Shown: one piece after another, positions 52,271 through 62,133 of the stretch
Position numbering within the stretch: the stretch's first letter is position 1
Layout: each line of letters begins with the position of its first letter
Assembly (NCBI RefSeq): GCF_042652925.1
Contig: NZ_JBHSHC010000014.1
Span: 62,001-126,000 of the forward strand
Direction of reading: 5' to 3'
Source of the DNA: Effusibacillus consociatus
GTDB lineage: Bacteria; Bacillota; Bacilli; Tumebacillales; Effusibacillaceae
Length of the DNA stretch: 64,000 nt
Notes under the pieces: generated by a model
What the model was told of the DNA's origin: nothing
What the model saw: only the letters and a program-made list of their open reading frames with translations
The model's database searches: none
Made by a program: the position numbers and the translations under genes

Positions 52271-53149
52271 ATGTCATCGTTTCATCCGCTGTTAAAAGGT
52301 GCCATTGAATTGCATTGCCATAGCTATCCGAGTCTTTTTCCACGAAAGCAAACAGATTGGGAGTTAATAGAAGATGTAAAAGCCGCCGGCATGGCGGGGG
52401 TGGTTCTGAAAGCTCACGAAGCACAAACTGTAGATCGAGCCACGCTTCTTCGAGCCAAAGAACCTCATTTGCATATATACGGGGGATTGGTTTGCAACTT
52501 TTTTACCGGGGGGTTGTCACCAGCAGCAGTCGATGCTGCTATTCGTCTGGGCGCCAAAATCATTTGGATGCCAACCTTTTCATCAAAAGAGCATTGCTGC
52601 CACTTTGGTCAAAAGAAAACACGCTTCTTCAACACTCAACGTCCATTATTGCATCCTGAACAGGGTCTGGAAATTTGGGATGAAAACAGAAGGATATTGC
52701 CTCAGGTCCATGAAATTCTCGAATTGATTGCAGAGTCCAATATCATTCTGGCAACAGGTCATCTGAATCCGGAAGAAGTGATGGTGTTAGTTGATGCGGC
52801 CAAGGAGCACAAAGTAGAAAAAATTCTGATTCAGCACACAGATTTAGGGATAGCCCGTGTACCATTCGATTTACAGACAGAATTGGCAAAAAAAGGAGCC
52901 CTTCTAGAAAAATGTTATCTCGCCTGCAGCGGGGATTTTAACGACATTACCGTTGAGGAAATGGCGGAAAGTGTGAAACGCCTGGGTGTCGAGTCGTGTG
53001 TTATGGTGACAGATTATGGCCAAGCGCATAATATTCCTCCGATCGAAGCTTTGAGCAACTTTGTTGGAGAATTTTTGAAATGCGGCATTTCTGAACCTCA
53101 AATTGAACGAATGATTGTGCAGAATCCGAAACATTTGCTGGGAATTTAG
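52271..53149 (+). CDS. amidohydrolase-like protein (DUF6282 type)
   Basis: A 292-residue TIM-barrel-type hydrolase candidate. The metal-binding HxH is at 15-17 (AIELHCHSYPS), with further likely ligands in VLKAHEA, ILATGHLNPEE, ILIQHTD and MVTDYGQAHNIPP. The ATG at 52271 follows GAGAGGAGAT and lies downstream of the sigma-54 promoter. The family is little characterised. In this operon, with a two-subunit flavin dehydrogenase and a nitrilase, hydrolysis of a lactam, amide or lactone is a reasonable inference. Confidence 0.85.
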   Translation: MSSFHPLLKGAIELHCHSYPSLFPRKQTDWELIEDVKAAGMAGVVLKAHEAQTVDRATLLRAKEPHLHIYGGLVCNFFTGGLSPAAVDAAIRLGAKIIWMPTFSSKEHCCHFGQKKTRFFNTQRPLLHPEQGLEIWDENRRILPQVHEILELIAESNIILATGHLNPEEVMVLVDAAKEHKVEKILIQHTDLGIARVPFDLQTELAKKGALLEKCYLACSGDFNDITVEEMAESVKRLGVESCVMVTDYGQAHNIPPIEALSNFVGEFLKCGISEPQIERMIVQNPKHLLGI

Positions 53150-53172
53150 AGTCATGAAAGGATGAAACCGGG

Positions 53173-54576
53173 ATGGAGGAAAAGATTCTCAAGGAAATTC
53201 GAGCGATGATCCCAAAAGAACGCATTCTGCTGGATTTACAAGAACGGTATTCGTACAGCTTTGATGCCTCCTTTGGCGAATATTTGCCGGACATTGTTAT
53301 TCAGCCCAACAATGCTGAAGAAATCAGTCAGTTGATCAAACTTGCCAATCGATACCTGATTCCGGTCTACCCAAGGGGGGCAGCCACTTCGTTAAGCGGG
53401 GGGCCCCTGCCGGTTGAAGGCGGGATGGTTTTAGATATGTCCTGTTTCAAACAAAAACTCATTATTGATCCGGAGAATTTGCTTGCCATCGTTTCTCCTG
53501 GTGTGATAACGGCAGATATTCATAAAAAAGCGGAAGAAGCGGGCTTGTTTTATCCGCCTGACCCGAGCAGTGCCCATGTTTCCACCATTGGCGGGAATTT
53601 GCTTGAGAATTCCAGTGGCCCTAAGGGGCTTAAGTACGGAACGACAAAAGAATATGTGATTGGTTTGGAAGTCGTTACACCAACCGGTGAGATCATTCGA
53701 ACGGGGGGTAAGACTGTAAAAAATGTAACGGGGTATGACCTCACGCGCCTCATCGTTGGTTCAGAAGGAACGTTGGGGATTGTTACGGAAGCGATTTTGC
53801 GCTTAATTCCAAAACCGCAAGCAAGAAGAACGTTACTGGCTGCTTTTAATCGCTTGGTTGACTCAGGTCACACGATTACCAAAATTCTATCGTCAGGAAT
53901 TTTACCAGCTGCAATGGAACTGATGGATAATGCATGTATTCGAGCGGTTGAGAATTACCAACCGTGCGGTCTCCCCGTCGATGCAGAGGCATTGATCATC
54001 ATTGAAGTTGACGGACATCCGATCGCCGTTGAAGAAGAAATACGCAAATGTGAAGCGTTATGTTATGAACAAGGGGCAACCAGTGTAAGAGTTGCGAAAG
54101 ATGAAGCGGAACGTCTGGAAATCTGGAATGCGAGAAAAATGGTATCTCCCGCTATTACCCAAATGGGACCTACCAAGATTTCCGAGGATGCCACCGTCCC
54201 CCGCAGTCAAATTCCGGCAATGATGGAGAGATTGAAACAGATCCGTGAAAAATATCAACTGAATCTTGTCGTATTTGGTCATGCCGGAGACGGGAATCTC
54301 CATCCGAACATCATAACTGACAAACGGAATGTGGAGGAGATGAAACGTGTGGAAGATGCGGTAAGCGAAATCTTTGAGACGGCAGTTTCATTAGGTGGCA
54401 CTCTTTCTGGAGAACACGGGATCGGAACGTTAAAAGCCCCATACATGGAGATGGAACTTGGTGAGATTGGTTTGCTGATGATGAAAAAGATCAAACAAGC
54501 TTGGGATCCGAACAACATTTTAAATCCTGGAAAGATATTTCCGAAACCGGGTCAAACCAAGGTGGTGTTAACATAA
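53173..54576 (+). CDS. FAD-linked oxidase, glycolate/D-lactate dehydrogenase GlcD-like subunit
   Basis: Predicted flavin subunit that oxidises a 2-hydroxy acid, 467 residues. The FAD-binding PCMH domain shows IPVYPRGAATSLSGGPLP, SPGVITADIHKKAEEAG, IGGNLLENSSGPKGLKYG and GYDLTRLIVGSEGTLGIVTEA. The C-terminal cap has LVVFGHAGDGNLHPN and GTLSGEHGIGTLKA. It directly abuts the iron-sulfur subunit gene. No GlcE-like third subunit is present, so this is a two-component version. The substrate would be a hydroxy acid from the degraded compound rather than necessarily glycolate. Confidence 0.92.
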   Translation: MEEKILKEIRAMIPKERILLDLQERYSYSFDASFGEYLPDIVIQPNNAEEISQLIKLANRYLIPVYPRGAATSLSGGPLPVEGGMVLDMSCFKQKLIIDPENLLAIVSPGVITADIHKKAEEAGLFYPPDPSSAHVSTIGGNLLENSSGPKGLKYGTTKEYVIGLEVVTPTGEIIRTGGKTVKNVTGYDLTRLIVGSEGTLGIVTEAILRLIPKPQARRTLLAAFNRLVDSGHTITKILSSGILPAAMELMDNACIRAVENYQPCGLPVDAEALIIIEVDGHPIAVEEEIRKCEALCYEQGATSVRVAKDEAERLEIWNARKMVSPAITQMGPTKISEDATVPRSQIPAMMERLKQIREKYQLNLVVFGHAGDGNLHPNIITDKRNVEEMKRVEDAVSEIFETAVSLGGTLSGEHGIGTLKAPYMEMELGEIGLLMMKKIKQAWDPNNILNPGKIFPKPGQTKVVLT

Positions 54577-55875
54577 ATGAACCAACAGTTATTCGATCTA
54601 ACCTATGATGCAACCAACAAATGCGTACAATGCGGTTATTGTTTACCTGTTTGTCCGACGTATGAGTCAATGGGGAAAGAATCAGCATCGCCCCGTGGAA
54701 GAATAAACCTCGTTAAACTGGCGGCAGAAGGAAAAATTAACGTTCTGGATCACTTGGCAGGACCTATCGATTTATGTTTAGGGTGTCGAGCCTGTGAAAT
54801 AGCCTGTCCCGTTGGTGTGCCCTATGGTCATATATTGGAAGCTGCCAAAGAAGTCATCGCGGAAACGCAAGTTGAGAAGAAAAATGAGATTTGGATGGAT
54901 AAAGCAAAAAGGCTGGCCCTATCCCATTTATTCCTTCATCCCAAGCGATTGCGGGCAATCGGGAACTTTGTTTGGTTGTATCAAAAGACAGGTTTGGCGA
55001 AAATTGTCCGTAAGACAAAGATACTCAATAAAATATCGGAACCGATGGCCCAATTTGAAAAGATGCTCCCTCCGCTAGAGTCCCCGATCAAACGAAATCA
55101 ATGGGGTGAAATCATTCCAGCCAAGGGAGAAGTAAAAACACGCGTTGCCTTTTTTGCTGGTTGTGTGACGGATGCAATGATGTATCGAACCAATCGCCTT
55201 ACGATTGACCTTCTTACTTTGGCGGGTTGTGAAGTGCTGATTCCGGAAAAGCAAAATTGCTGCGGTGCTCTGCACGCCCACCAAGGAATGACCGATCATG
55301 CAAAGACACTGGCGAAAGCCAATATCGAAGCGTTTGAACAATCAGGGGCCGAATATTATGTGAATAATGCCGGCGGTTGTGGCGCGATACTCCGTGAATA
55401 TGACCACCTACTGGCAAACGACGAACAATGGCAGCACAGAGCAAAAAACTTTGTCAACAAGTCAAGAGATATCAGTGAAATTCTTGTGCAGTACGGTCCC
55501 CTCCCTTTCAAAAAGGAATGGAATGGAGTTATCACCTATCAGGATTCTTGTCATTTGCGAAATGTGCAAGGGGTGTACAAGCAGCCTCGACACTTATTAC
55601 AGTCCATTCCAGGGGCGATTTTTATTGAAATGGAAGACAGCAACCTGTGTTGCGCCTCCGGCGGCATCTACAACATTCTGCATTTTGAAGAATCGATGAA
55701 AATTCTCGATGAAAAGATGGAGAAGCTCAAAGCGACAAGAGCCACTACCGTTGTCACAGCCAACCCCGGTTGCTTGTTGCAAATGCGATTAGGGGTTGAA
55801 AGACAGGGATGTTTGGAACAAGTGGAAGCTTTACACCTTGTTGATGTGTTAGCGGAAGCATGTGGATTACGTTAA
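54577..55875 (+). CDS. iron-sulfur oxidoreductase, GlcF-like subunit
   Basis: Electron-transfer partner of the FAD subunit, 432 residues. Two [4Fe-4S] ferredoxin motifs are visible: Cys16, 19, 22 and 26 (CVQCGYCLPVCP) and Cys67, 70, 73 and 77 (CLGCRACEIACP). Two cysteine-rich CCG domains follow (FFAGCVTDAMM with QNCCGALH; YQDSCHLRNVQG with NLCCASGG). It starts immediately at the end of the GlcD-like gene and probably passes electrons to the quinone pool at the membrane. Confidence 0.93.
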   Translation: MNQQLFDLTYDATNKCVQCGYCLPVCPTYESMGKESASPRGRINLVKLAAEGKINVLDHLAGPIDLCLGCRACEIACPVGVPYGHILEAAKEVIAETQVEKKNEIWMDKAKRLALSHLFLHPKRLRAIGNFVWLYQKTGLAKIVRKTKILNKISEPMAQFEKMLPPLESPIKRNQWGEIIPAKGEVKTRVAFFAGCVTDAMMYRTNRLTIDLLTLAGCEVLIPEKQNCCGALHAHQGMTDHAKTLAKANIEAFEQSGAEYYVNNAGGCGAILREYDHLLANDEQWQHRAKNFVNKSRDISEILVQYGPLPFKKEWNGVITYQDSCHLRNVQGVYKQPRHLLQSIPGAIFIEMEDSNLCCASGGIYNILHFEESMKILDEKMEKLKATRATTVVTANPGCLLQMRLGVERQGCLEQVEALHLVDVLAEACGLR

Positions 55876-55890
55876 GCGGAGGGAATGGAG

Positions 55891-57630
55891 ATGGCTGAAT
55901 CCAGGAAACCATTTGTTGCAGCTTGCATTCAGTTTAATCCCAAATTAAACGAAAGAGATCAAAATGTAAAAAATCTCATTCATGCAGTTACTGAAGCAGC
56001 TAAGAGTGGAGCGAAACTGATCGTCACTCCTGAAATGGCTACAACGGGTTATTTTTATCGGGATCGGGAAGCGATTCAACCATTTGTAGACACCATACCA
56101 GGGGTGACAACGAATGATTTTGAAAAAATTGCAAAGCAATATGGAACTTATATTGTGATTGGAATGCCTGAGGCTGATGAAGAGACCGGGATCTATTACA
56201 ACTCAGCAGCATTGATTGGACCTGAAGGATATATCGGGAAGTATAGAAAAATTCATCAATGGGAGACTGAGGAACACTGGGCTGCCTGGGGAGATTTAGA
56301 GATTCCTGTATTTAACACAGAAGTAGGCAAGATTGCGATTAACATATGTATGGACTCCGTTTATTTTGAATCCGCCCGTTTAGCTGCAATAAAAGGAGCT
56401 GATATTCTCGTTTTTCTGACCAATTCGACAGCACAAACGATTTCCACTCTGCAAGCAAGGGCCGAAACAAACGGATTATACGTTGTAAGTGCCAACAGAT
56501 CGAATACGGAGAATGGATTTCATATGGTGGGTGCCAGCGCAGTATGGTCCCCTTACGGAGAAAAACTGGCAGAGGCAGTTTATATAGCTTCACCAGATGA
56601 GGATCTGGACGAACCGACCATTGTTTATGCGGAAATAGACCCGTTCAAATTCAAGAACGAGGCAAAGAAGAGATTAAACGAAAGAAGACCGGAACTTTAT
56701 AAAGACTTAATGCTCTATATTGCTCCGTGGGATTTTACCAAGAACACTGAATCTCATGATATAACGGCAGCAGCTATCCAATACGAGCCAGTTACAGGGA
56801 ATAAAGAAGCAAACCTGGTTAAGATCAAGAATCTGATTTCGAATGCAGTGGAAAAGACCCGTTTTGACAATGGAAAGTTAGATCTGGTAGTATTGCCCGA
56901 ATTATCTCTTACGGGCTGCACGGACAATCTGAGTAAAACGAAAATATATGAATTAGCCGAAACAATAAATGGTCGTTACGTAAAAGAATTAATTAAAGTT
57001 GCGGTGGAATTTGGCTTACACCTCGTTTTTGGATTCATTGAAAAAGAAAATAATCATTTTTATAATTCTGCTGGGCTTGTCACTCCAGAAGGAGAAATCC
57101 AAGGGGTATACCGAAAGACACACTTAAATATATCTGATAAAATTTGGGCAGCTCCTGGAACCAAGATTCCCGTTTTCTCAGCAAAAAAACTCGGTAAAAT
57201 CGGGATCATGATTGGATATGATGCTGCTTTTCCTGAGGTTGCCGGAGTTATGGCAGTAAACAGAGCGGATCTAATAGTTGTCCCGTCGAGTTGGCATGGA
57301 GAATATGGAAGGGATTTAGAAATCAATCAGACTATTTCTGTTAACAGGTACCCGGACGGGGCTATGTCAACTTGGGATGTTATTGCATTGGGAGCTCAAG
57401 CATATACCATTGTTTCTAACTTTATAGGAACAGAGAAGAACTTCTTAGGCAGAAGCGCTTTGTATACATTGGATCCGCTCTACGGATTAGATCAGCCCGT
57501 TGTCGCCTCAAATAACAGGGAGGAGGCTTTGATTGCAAGATTCTCCACAATTCAAAGGGACTGGTGGTTTAATCAGGAGAAATTAATCTTATCCAGAAGA
57601 ACATTTTTTTATAAGCCGCTTGTTATTTGA
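55891..57630 (+). CDS. tandem carbon-nitrogen hydrolase (nitrilase superfamily), second domain lacking the catalytic Cys
   Basis: A 579-residue protein with two complete nitrilase-fold domains, about 8-270 and 290-575; single-domain relatives have 260-330 residues. Domain 1 has the catalytic triad Glu48 (VTPEMATTG), Lys120 (GKYRKIHQW) and Cys153 (INICMDSVY). Domain 2 keeps Glu337 (VLPELSLTG) and Lys409 (GVYRKTHLN), but its nucleophile position reads MIGYDAAFPE, with Gly442 where C is expected in the usual ICYD. It should be a non-catalytic, structural or ligand-binding domain. The ATG at 55891 is spaced correctly from GGAGGG. Domain 1 probably hydrolyses an amide or nitrile, releasing ammonia, which fits sigma-54 control. 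Confidence 0.9.
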   Translation: MAESRKPFVAACIQFNPKLNERDQNVKNLIHAVTEAAKSGAKLIVTPEMATTGYFYRDREAIQPFVDTIPGVTTNDFEKIAKQYGTYIVIGMPEADEETGIYYNSAALIGPEGYIGKYRKIHQWETEEHWAAWGDLEIPVFNTEVGKIAINICMDSVYFESARLAAIKGADILVFLTNSTAQTISTLQARAETNGLYVVSANRSNTENGFHMVGASAVWSPYGEKLAEAVYIASPDEDLDEPTIVYAEIDPFKFKNEAKKRLNERRPELYKDLMLYIAPWDFTKNTESHDITAAAIQYEPVTGNKEANLVKIKNLISNAVEKTRFDNGKLDLVVLPELSLTGCTDNLSKTKIYELAETINGRYVKELIKVAVEFGLHLVFGFIEKENNHFYNSAGLVTPEGEIQGVYRKTHLNISDKIWAAPGTKIPVFSAKKLGKIGIMIGYDAAFPEVAGVMAVNRADLIVVPSSWHGEYGRDLEINQTISVNRYPDGAMSTWDVIALGAQAYTIVSNFIGTEKNFLGRSALYTLDPLYGLDQPVVASNNREEALIARFSTIQRDWWFNQEKLILSRRTFFYKPLVI

Positions 57631-57697
57631 ATAACCAAAAAATAGATCCCAATATTTTTTTATTAAAATATCTGAAATATTATATAATAAATAATAA

Positions 57698-57732
57698 AAT
57701 AAAAATCCTGGCTCTGTCAGGATTTTTATTTC
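57698..57732 (+). terminator. rho-independent terminator after the nitrilase gene
   Basis: AAAAATCCTG / CAGGATTTTT with a 7-nt loop and T-rich tail. It closes the second sigma-54 operon before the two-component genes. Confidence 0.9.
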
Positions 57733-57777
57733 TTCGCCGTATGGGAGTGATCGCGTGAGTGAAGGTGAAGGGGCATT

Positions 57778-59892
57778 ATGAATGTATTTAACTCAAAGCT
57801 GACAAAGCGATATTTGCTTCTTACATTGATTGTGATTTTATTTACTTTGTCTTTCCTTTATTGGCTGACGATTCATGTGATGAATTCATCGTTCAGAGAA
57901 CAGATTGAATATCGCGATGACTTGATTGCCAGAACTTTAAGCAAACGAATTGATAACATGATTCAAAGCATGGTGAATGACACAAGAGTCATCTCTGCTT
58001 ATGTTTTGAAAGAATCAGAAACGGATCGAAAGTTTTATTTATCGGAAATGGAGAGAATCGCCGCCCAGCAACCTCTTTATCTGAGTATTCAAACTTTTAA
58101 TGAAGGTGGAAAGCTGCTGACCAAGATACCTGACGTGGTTTCCCCGGAGCCTTTCAGTTTTGATCATATACGAACTTATATTTCTTGGAGCAAAACCTAC
58201 TATATTTCGGATATGATCACGCTTCTGGACGGGAGAAAAACGTTTGCTATCACCTATCCTGCCATTGATGATAATGGGGTTTATAAAGGGGGGGTGATAG
58301 CATTTGTCAACCTTAATGTTCTTTCTGATTACCTGAAAGAATTAAAGATTCGAGAACTTGGCGTGAATGCGATCATAGATAGACAAGGATCAATTATCGG
58401 CCATAGTAATGTGGAATTGATTAACTCTTCTTTAAAGGATCATCCGATCGGAAACTACTTGCAAAAAGAAAGATATGGCATGTGGGAGGGGCAACTGTTT
58501 AATGAAAAAATGATTGTTGCCTACAGACCTTTATCAAAAGGTGGCTTCGGTCTGATTATGGGTGAGCCGACTGAGCAGGCAATGAAATCTTCCCGTCAAG
58601 TAACGACTCTTTTACTGCAAGGATTTATAATTGTTTTACTTATTGCTGTCGCTCTCACCGTTTTCGGGACATCGAGGGTGGTAAAGCCCATTTTACGGCT
58701 GATCAAACAGGTTAAGGAATACAATCAAAATAAACGAAGAAATTTTGATCCTATTCAAACGAGAGATGAAATCGAAGAGTTATCGAGAACAATGGGACAA
58801 ATGGCTGCGGAATTAAGAGACAAAGAGAGAAGATTATTTTATACTCTCGAATCGATTCCGTATTGTGTGATCACCACAGATAAGGACGGCAGGATTACCT
58901 CCTTTAACAGGGGAGCAGAAGAACTGACTCTATTCAAAAGAGAAGAGGTTATCGGGAAATCTATCATTGATCTCCCGTTCAAAGAAAACAAAGAAGAATT
59001 CGTTTCATGGAAAACGTTGCAGGAAGGTAAAGAATTTGATGAAGTCGAGAGCTATATCTTTGACAAAGATAAAAAGAAGCACGAGGTAAGAATCTATTCT
59101 TCCTTATTCCGTGGTGAAGACCACCAACTCATTGGAGCGATACTGGTCATTCGCGATGTAAGTGAAGTGAAAAAATTGGAAGAATATCTGAGACAAAGTG
59201 AACGATTGGCCTCCCTCGGACAACTGACAGCCGGCATAGCTCATGAAATTAAAAACCCTTTAAGCATTATCCAAGCAGCTGCGGAAGCAATACTTCTTGA
59301 ACTGAAGGAATTGAAAGTGGAGAGTGGTTTTGTTTCTGAATTAATCCATGACATTTTAGAAACTTCTGACCGGATGGATGAATTATTAGCTGATTTTTTG
59401 AAGTTGTCAAAAGGGGAAGAAAACGATACAAAAGAGGTTACCAATGTCGTTGCCATACTTGATGAATTGCTGCATCATTTGAGGAAAAAAATTACTGATC
59501 AGGAGATAACTGTTTCTCGTCATTATGAGGTGAAGAAAGCATTCGTATATGCGAACAAGAACCGTCTTACGCAAGTGTTTTTGAATATCTTGTTAAATGG
59601 CATTCAAGCTATGGAACAAGGTGGTATTCTTTCCATTCGAGTCAAGGGAAATGAAAGGAATTGGGAAGTCGAAATTGAGGATACGGGAAAAGGAATAGCA
59701 CCGACAAAGCTTCAGTGGATTTTCAATCCTTTTTTCTCAACGAAGCGGGAAGGGACTGGCTTAGGGCTTTCCATCGCTTATGAAATTATTATGCAGCATG
59801 ATGGAAAGATATGGGCAACGAGCACAGAAACTGTCGGAACGATCTTATTCGTTCAACTACCAAAGGTAACACGTGAAGGTGATTCCCTATGA
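57778..59892 (+). CDS. membrane sensor histidine kinase, NtrB-like with Cache, HAMP and PAS domains
   Basis: Sensor kinase of 704 residues. Transmembrane helix 1 is at about 11-35 (YLLLTLIVILFTLSFLYWL), an extracellular double-Cache-like domain covers about 40-275, and helix 2 is at about 278-300. A HAMP linker (SRVVKPILRLIKQVKEY), a PAS domain (about 355-460, YCVITTDKDGRITSFN) and the kinase core follow, with His489 in AGIAHEIKNPLSIIQ. The ATPase has N-box QVFLNILLNGIQAM, G1 EDTGKGI and G2 GTGLGLSIA. The extracellular sensor suggests detection of an outside ligand, probably the substrate of the flanking transporters. The gene overlaps its regulator by the ATGA. Confidence 0.92.
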   Translation: MNVFNSKLTKRYLLLTLIVILFTLSFLYWLTIHVMNSSFREQIEYRDDLIARTLSKRIDNMIQSMVNDTRVISAYVLKESETDRKFYLSEMERIAAQQPLYLSIQTFNEGGKLLTKIPDVVSPEPFSFDHIRTYISWSKTYYISDMITLLDGRKTFAITYPAIDDNGVYKGGVIAFVNLNVLSDYLKELKIRELGVNAIIDRQGSIIGHSNVELINSSLKDHPIGNYLQKERYGMWEGQLFNEKMIVAYRPLSKGGFGLIMGEPTEQAMKSSRQVTTLLLQGFIIVLLIAVALTVFGTSRVVKPILRLIKQVKEYNQNKRRNFDPIQTRDEIEELSRTMGQMAAELRDKERRLFYTLESIPYCVITTDKDGRITSFNRGAEELTLFKREEVIGKSIIDLPFKENKEEFVSWKTLQEGKEFDEVESYIFDKDKKKHEVRIYSSLFRGEDHQLIGAILVIRDVSEVKKLEEYLRQSERLASLGQLTAGIAHEIKNPLSIIQAAAEAILLELKELKVESGFVSELIHDILETSDRMDELLADFLKLSKGEENDTKEVTNVVAILDELLHHLRKKITDQEITVSRHYEVKKAFVYANKNRLTQVFLNILLNGIQAMEQGGILSIRVKGNERNWEVEIEDTGKGIAPTKLQWIFNPFFSTKREGTGLGLSIAYEIIMQHDGKIWATSTETVGTILFVQLPKVTREGDSL

Positions 59893-61253
59893 GAAGTATA
59901 TTGCTGGTAGATGATGAAGTTAAGTTGGTAAGGATACTAAGCTCATCCTTAGCGAAGAAGGGGTATACCGTATATACTGCTGCCAATGGACAAGAAGCCC
60001 GTAAAAAAATCGCTGAAAAAGAAATCGATATTGTTTTTCTCGATTTGATGTTGCCTGATACAACCGGGCTCGAGTTACTTCAGGAATTCATGGCTTTGTA
60101 TCCTCAAAAAGTTTTTATCCTTATGACGGCCTACGGCGATGTTGAGAGTGCGGTTACCGCAATGAAAGCGGGTGCTTTTGATTACATTGTGAAACCGGCC
60201 AAACTGGATGAAATCTTGATCGTTATTGAAAAAGCCTATGAATGGTTAAAAATGAAAGAAGAAAACCAAATTTTGAAGGATAAATTAAAGGATGTTGAAT
60301 TTACAAAGGGGCTTATCGGTTCCAGTTCCTCTATGAAAAGAATTCTTCAACTGGTTGAACGGGTAGCCAATACGAATGCTACCATAATACTGGAGGGAGA
60401 GAGCGGAACAGGCAAGAGTATGATTGCCAGAATGATTCATGATTTAAGCGGTCGAAGTAAAGCCCCTTTTATTTCTGTTAATTGTGCGGCAATTCCTGAA
60501 CAACTCTTGGAGAGTGAGTTGTTTGGATATGAAAAAGGTGCTTTTACCGGTGCCAATGCCAGTCGACAAGGAAAGTTTGAGGCAGCTGACGGGGGAACCA
60601 TCTTTTTGGATGAGATAGGTGAAATTCCCTCATCTTTGCAAGCCAAACTGCTGCATATCACGCAAGAAAAATCGTTTATACGTTTGGGAAGCAATACAAC
60701 GAAACATGTAGATGTAAGGATTATCTCGGCTACCAATCGTGATTTAAAGAAAATGGTCGATCAAGGAGTCTTTAGGGAAGATTTATATTATCGGCTTAAT
60801 ATTGTTGACATTTCTATTCCTCCGTTACGGGAGAGAAGAGATGATATTCCTGTCCTTGTGGAAGAATTTTTAAACCGGCATCGGAGAAGAGACAACAAAA
60901 ACTATCAGATCTCCTCAGAAATTATGAAGGTGTTAATCGATTATCCTTGGCCAGGCAATGTCAGGGAGTTGGAAAATGCACTTGAAAGAGCCGTGGTCTT
61001 ATGTCATGATGAAAAATTGTCGATTGAGGACTTTCCGCGAGAACTGAGGGAAATCAAACATGAAGCATATATTCCGGGAGTTTTTTCCTATAATAACACC
61101 AAACCTCTCCCGGAACAGTTAGAAGAAATTGAAAAACAAATGATTCTTCAAGCTTTGGAAGAATCCCATGGGCAAGCTGCGTCTGCTGCGAGGAAACTGG
61201 GTATTTCCCGGCAAAGTCTTTTGTATAAGATGAATAAGTATCTTATTAATTGA
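59889..61253 (+). CDS. NtrC-family sigma-54-dependent response regulator
   Basis: Activator of 454 residues paired with the preceding kinase. The receiver domain (about 1-120) has acidic residues VDDE, phosphoacceptor Asp52 (VFLDLMLPDTTG) and Lys102 in VKPAK. The AAA+ domain (about 142-370) has Walker A GESGTGKS at 170-177, the sigma-54 contact loop GAFTGA at 217-222 and Walker B GGTIFLDEIGEIP. A Fis-type helix-turn-helix ends the protein (QAASAARKLGISRQSLLYKM). It is the only complete sigma-54 activator in the window and is therefore the best candidate to activate the promoters at 46326 and 52215. A terminator follows at 61278. Confidence 0.94.
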   Translation: MRSILLVDDEVKLVRILSSSLAKKGYTVYTAANGQEARKKIAEKEIDIVFLDLMLPDTTGLELLQEFMALYPQKVFILMTAYGDVESAVTAMKAGAFDYIVKPAKLDEILIVIEKAYEWLKMKEENQILKDKLKDVEFTKGLIGSSSSMKRILQLVERVANTNATIILEGESGTGKSMIARMIHDLSGRSKAPFISVNCAAIPEQLLESELFGYEKGAFTGANASRQGKFEAADGGTIFLDEIGEIPSSLQAKLLHITQEKSFIRLGSNTTKHVDVRIISATNRDLKKMVDQGVFREDLYYRLNIVDISIPPLRERRDDIPVLVEEFLNRHRRRDNKNYQISSEIMKVLIDYPWPGNVRELENALERAVVLCHDEKLSIEDFPRELREIKHEAYIPGVFSYNNTKPLPEQLEEIEKQMILQALEESHGQAASAARKLGISRQSLLYKMNKYLIN

Positions 61254-61277
61254 GAAGAGAGGGACAAAAATTAAGCG

Positions 61278-61308
61278 GCGCTTTGATTTTTTAATCAATG
61301 CGCTTTTT
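61278..61308 (+). terminator. rho-independent terminator after the NtrC-like gene
   Basis: GCGC-T-TTGATT / AATCAA-T-GCGC stem with one internal mismatch, a 4-nt loop and a run of five T. The 240-bp gap 61254-61493 otherwise holds a TATAAT box at 61445-61450 with no convincing -35, a possible promoter for the second transporter. Confidence 0.82.
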
Positions 61309-61493
61309 GTCGTCTGCTTGATTAAAAGCAAGTTCTTCTTGGTTACAGCAAAAAAATGAAGAGTCATTGGCAACTAACTTACTAAAAAGCAAAATTGTAC
61401 AAAAATTCGTATTTAATTCTAGGGTCTGAAAACAGACTGCCCGTTATAATGAAAACTACCGAATGGCATTCAAATAAAGATAGGAGGTTGTGA

Positions 61494-62111
61494 ATGAAAT
61501 ATTTAGTTTCAAATTTCGAGAGGGTTTTGGGTCTCTTTGTGGACCATCTTTATTTTGTTGCTATATCTCTCCTTATTTCGATTTTGATTGCTGTTCCTCT
61601 TGGAATTGTTGCATCCAGGATTAAAAAGCTTTATACCCCGATAATTGGAACTCTTGGTGTCATTTATACCATTCCCAGCCTGGCTCTGTTTGCACTGCTG
61701 ATTCCTTTCCTGGATTTGGGCTTTAAGCCTGCGGTAACCGCATTGGTTGCTTATACCCAAATGATTTTAGTTCGTAATATAGTTACGGCGATACGCGGAA
61801 TTGAACCGGCTGTGATTGAGGCTGCCAAAGGAATGGGGATGAGCAAATGGCGGATCTTATGGAAGATTGAGTTGCCGCTGGCTTTACCGGTAGTGATAGC
61901 AGGGATTCGAATCGCAACCGTCTCCATGATAGGAATTGGTGCAATTGCCGCTTACATCAATGCGGGAGGATTGGGTGAATTGATTTTTGAAGGAATTTAC
62001 CAAGACCATCCCGGGAAAATCGTTGCCGGCACAATTGCAGTGGCGATTCTTGCCATTATGACAGATATCTTCTTTCGAATCGTTGCAAGAAAAATGAAAC
62101 CCGCTTCATAA
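61494..62111 (+). CDS. quaternary-amine-type ABC transporter permease, second system
   Basis: Permease of 205 residues, homologous to the one at 46414: HLYFVAISLLISILIAVPLGIVAS, GVIYTIPSLALFALLIPF, IEPAVIEAAKGMGMSKWRILWKIELPLALP and GIGAIAAYINAGGLGELIFEG. The start follows AGGAGG. It opens a second transporter directly after the two-component genes. No sigma-54 promoter is visible in front of it, unlike the first system. Confidence 0.92.
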   Translation: MKYLVSNFERVLGLFVDHLYFVAISLLISILIAVPLGIVASRIKKLYTPIIGTLGVIYTIPSLALFALLIPFLDLGFKPAVTALVAYTQMILVRNIVTAIRGIEPAVIEAAKGMGMSKWRILWKIELPLALPVVIAGIRIATVSMIGIGAIAAYINAGGLGELIFEGIYQDHPGKIVAGTIAVAILAIMTDIFFRIVARKMKPAS

Positions 62112-62133
62112 AAGGAAGGGAGGGAACAGACTT

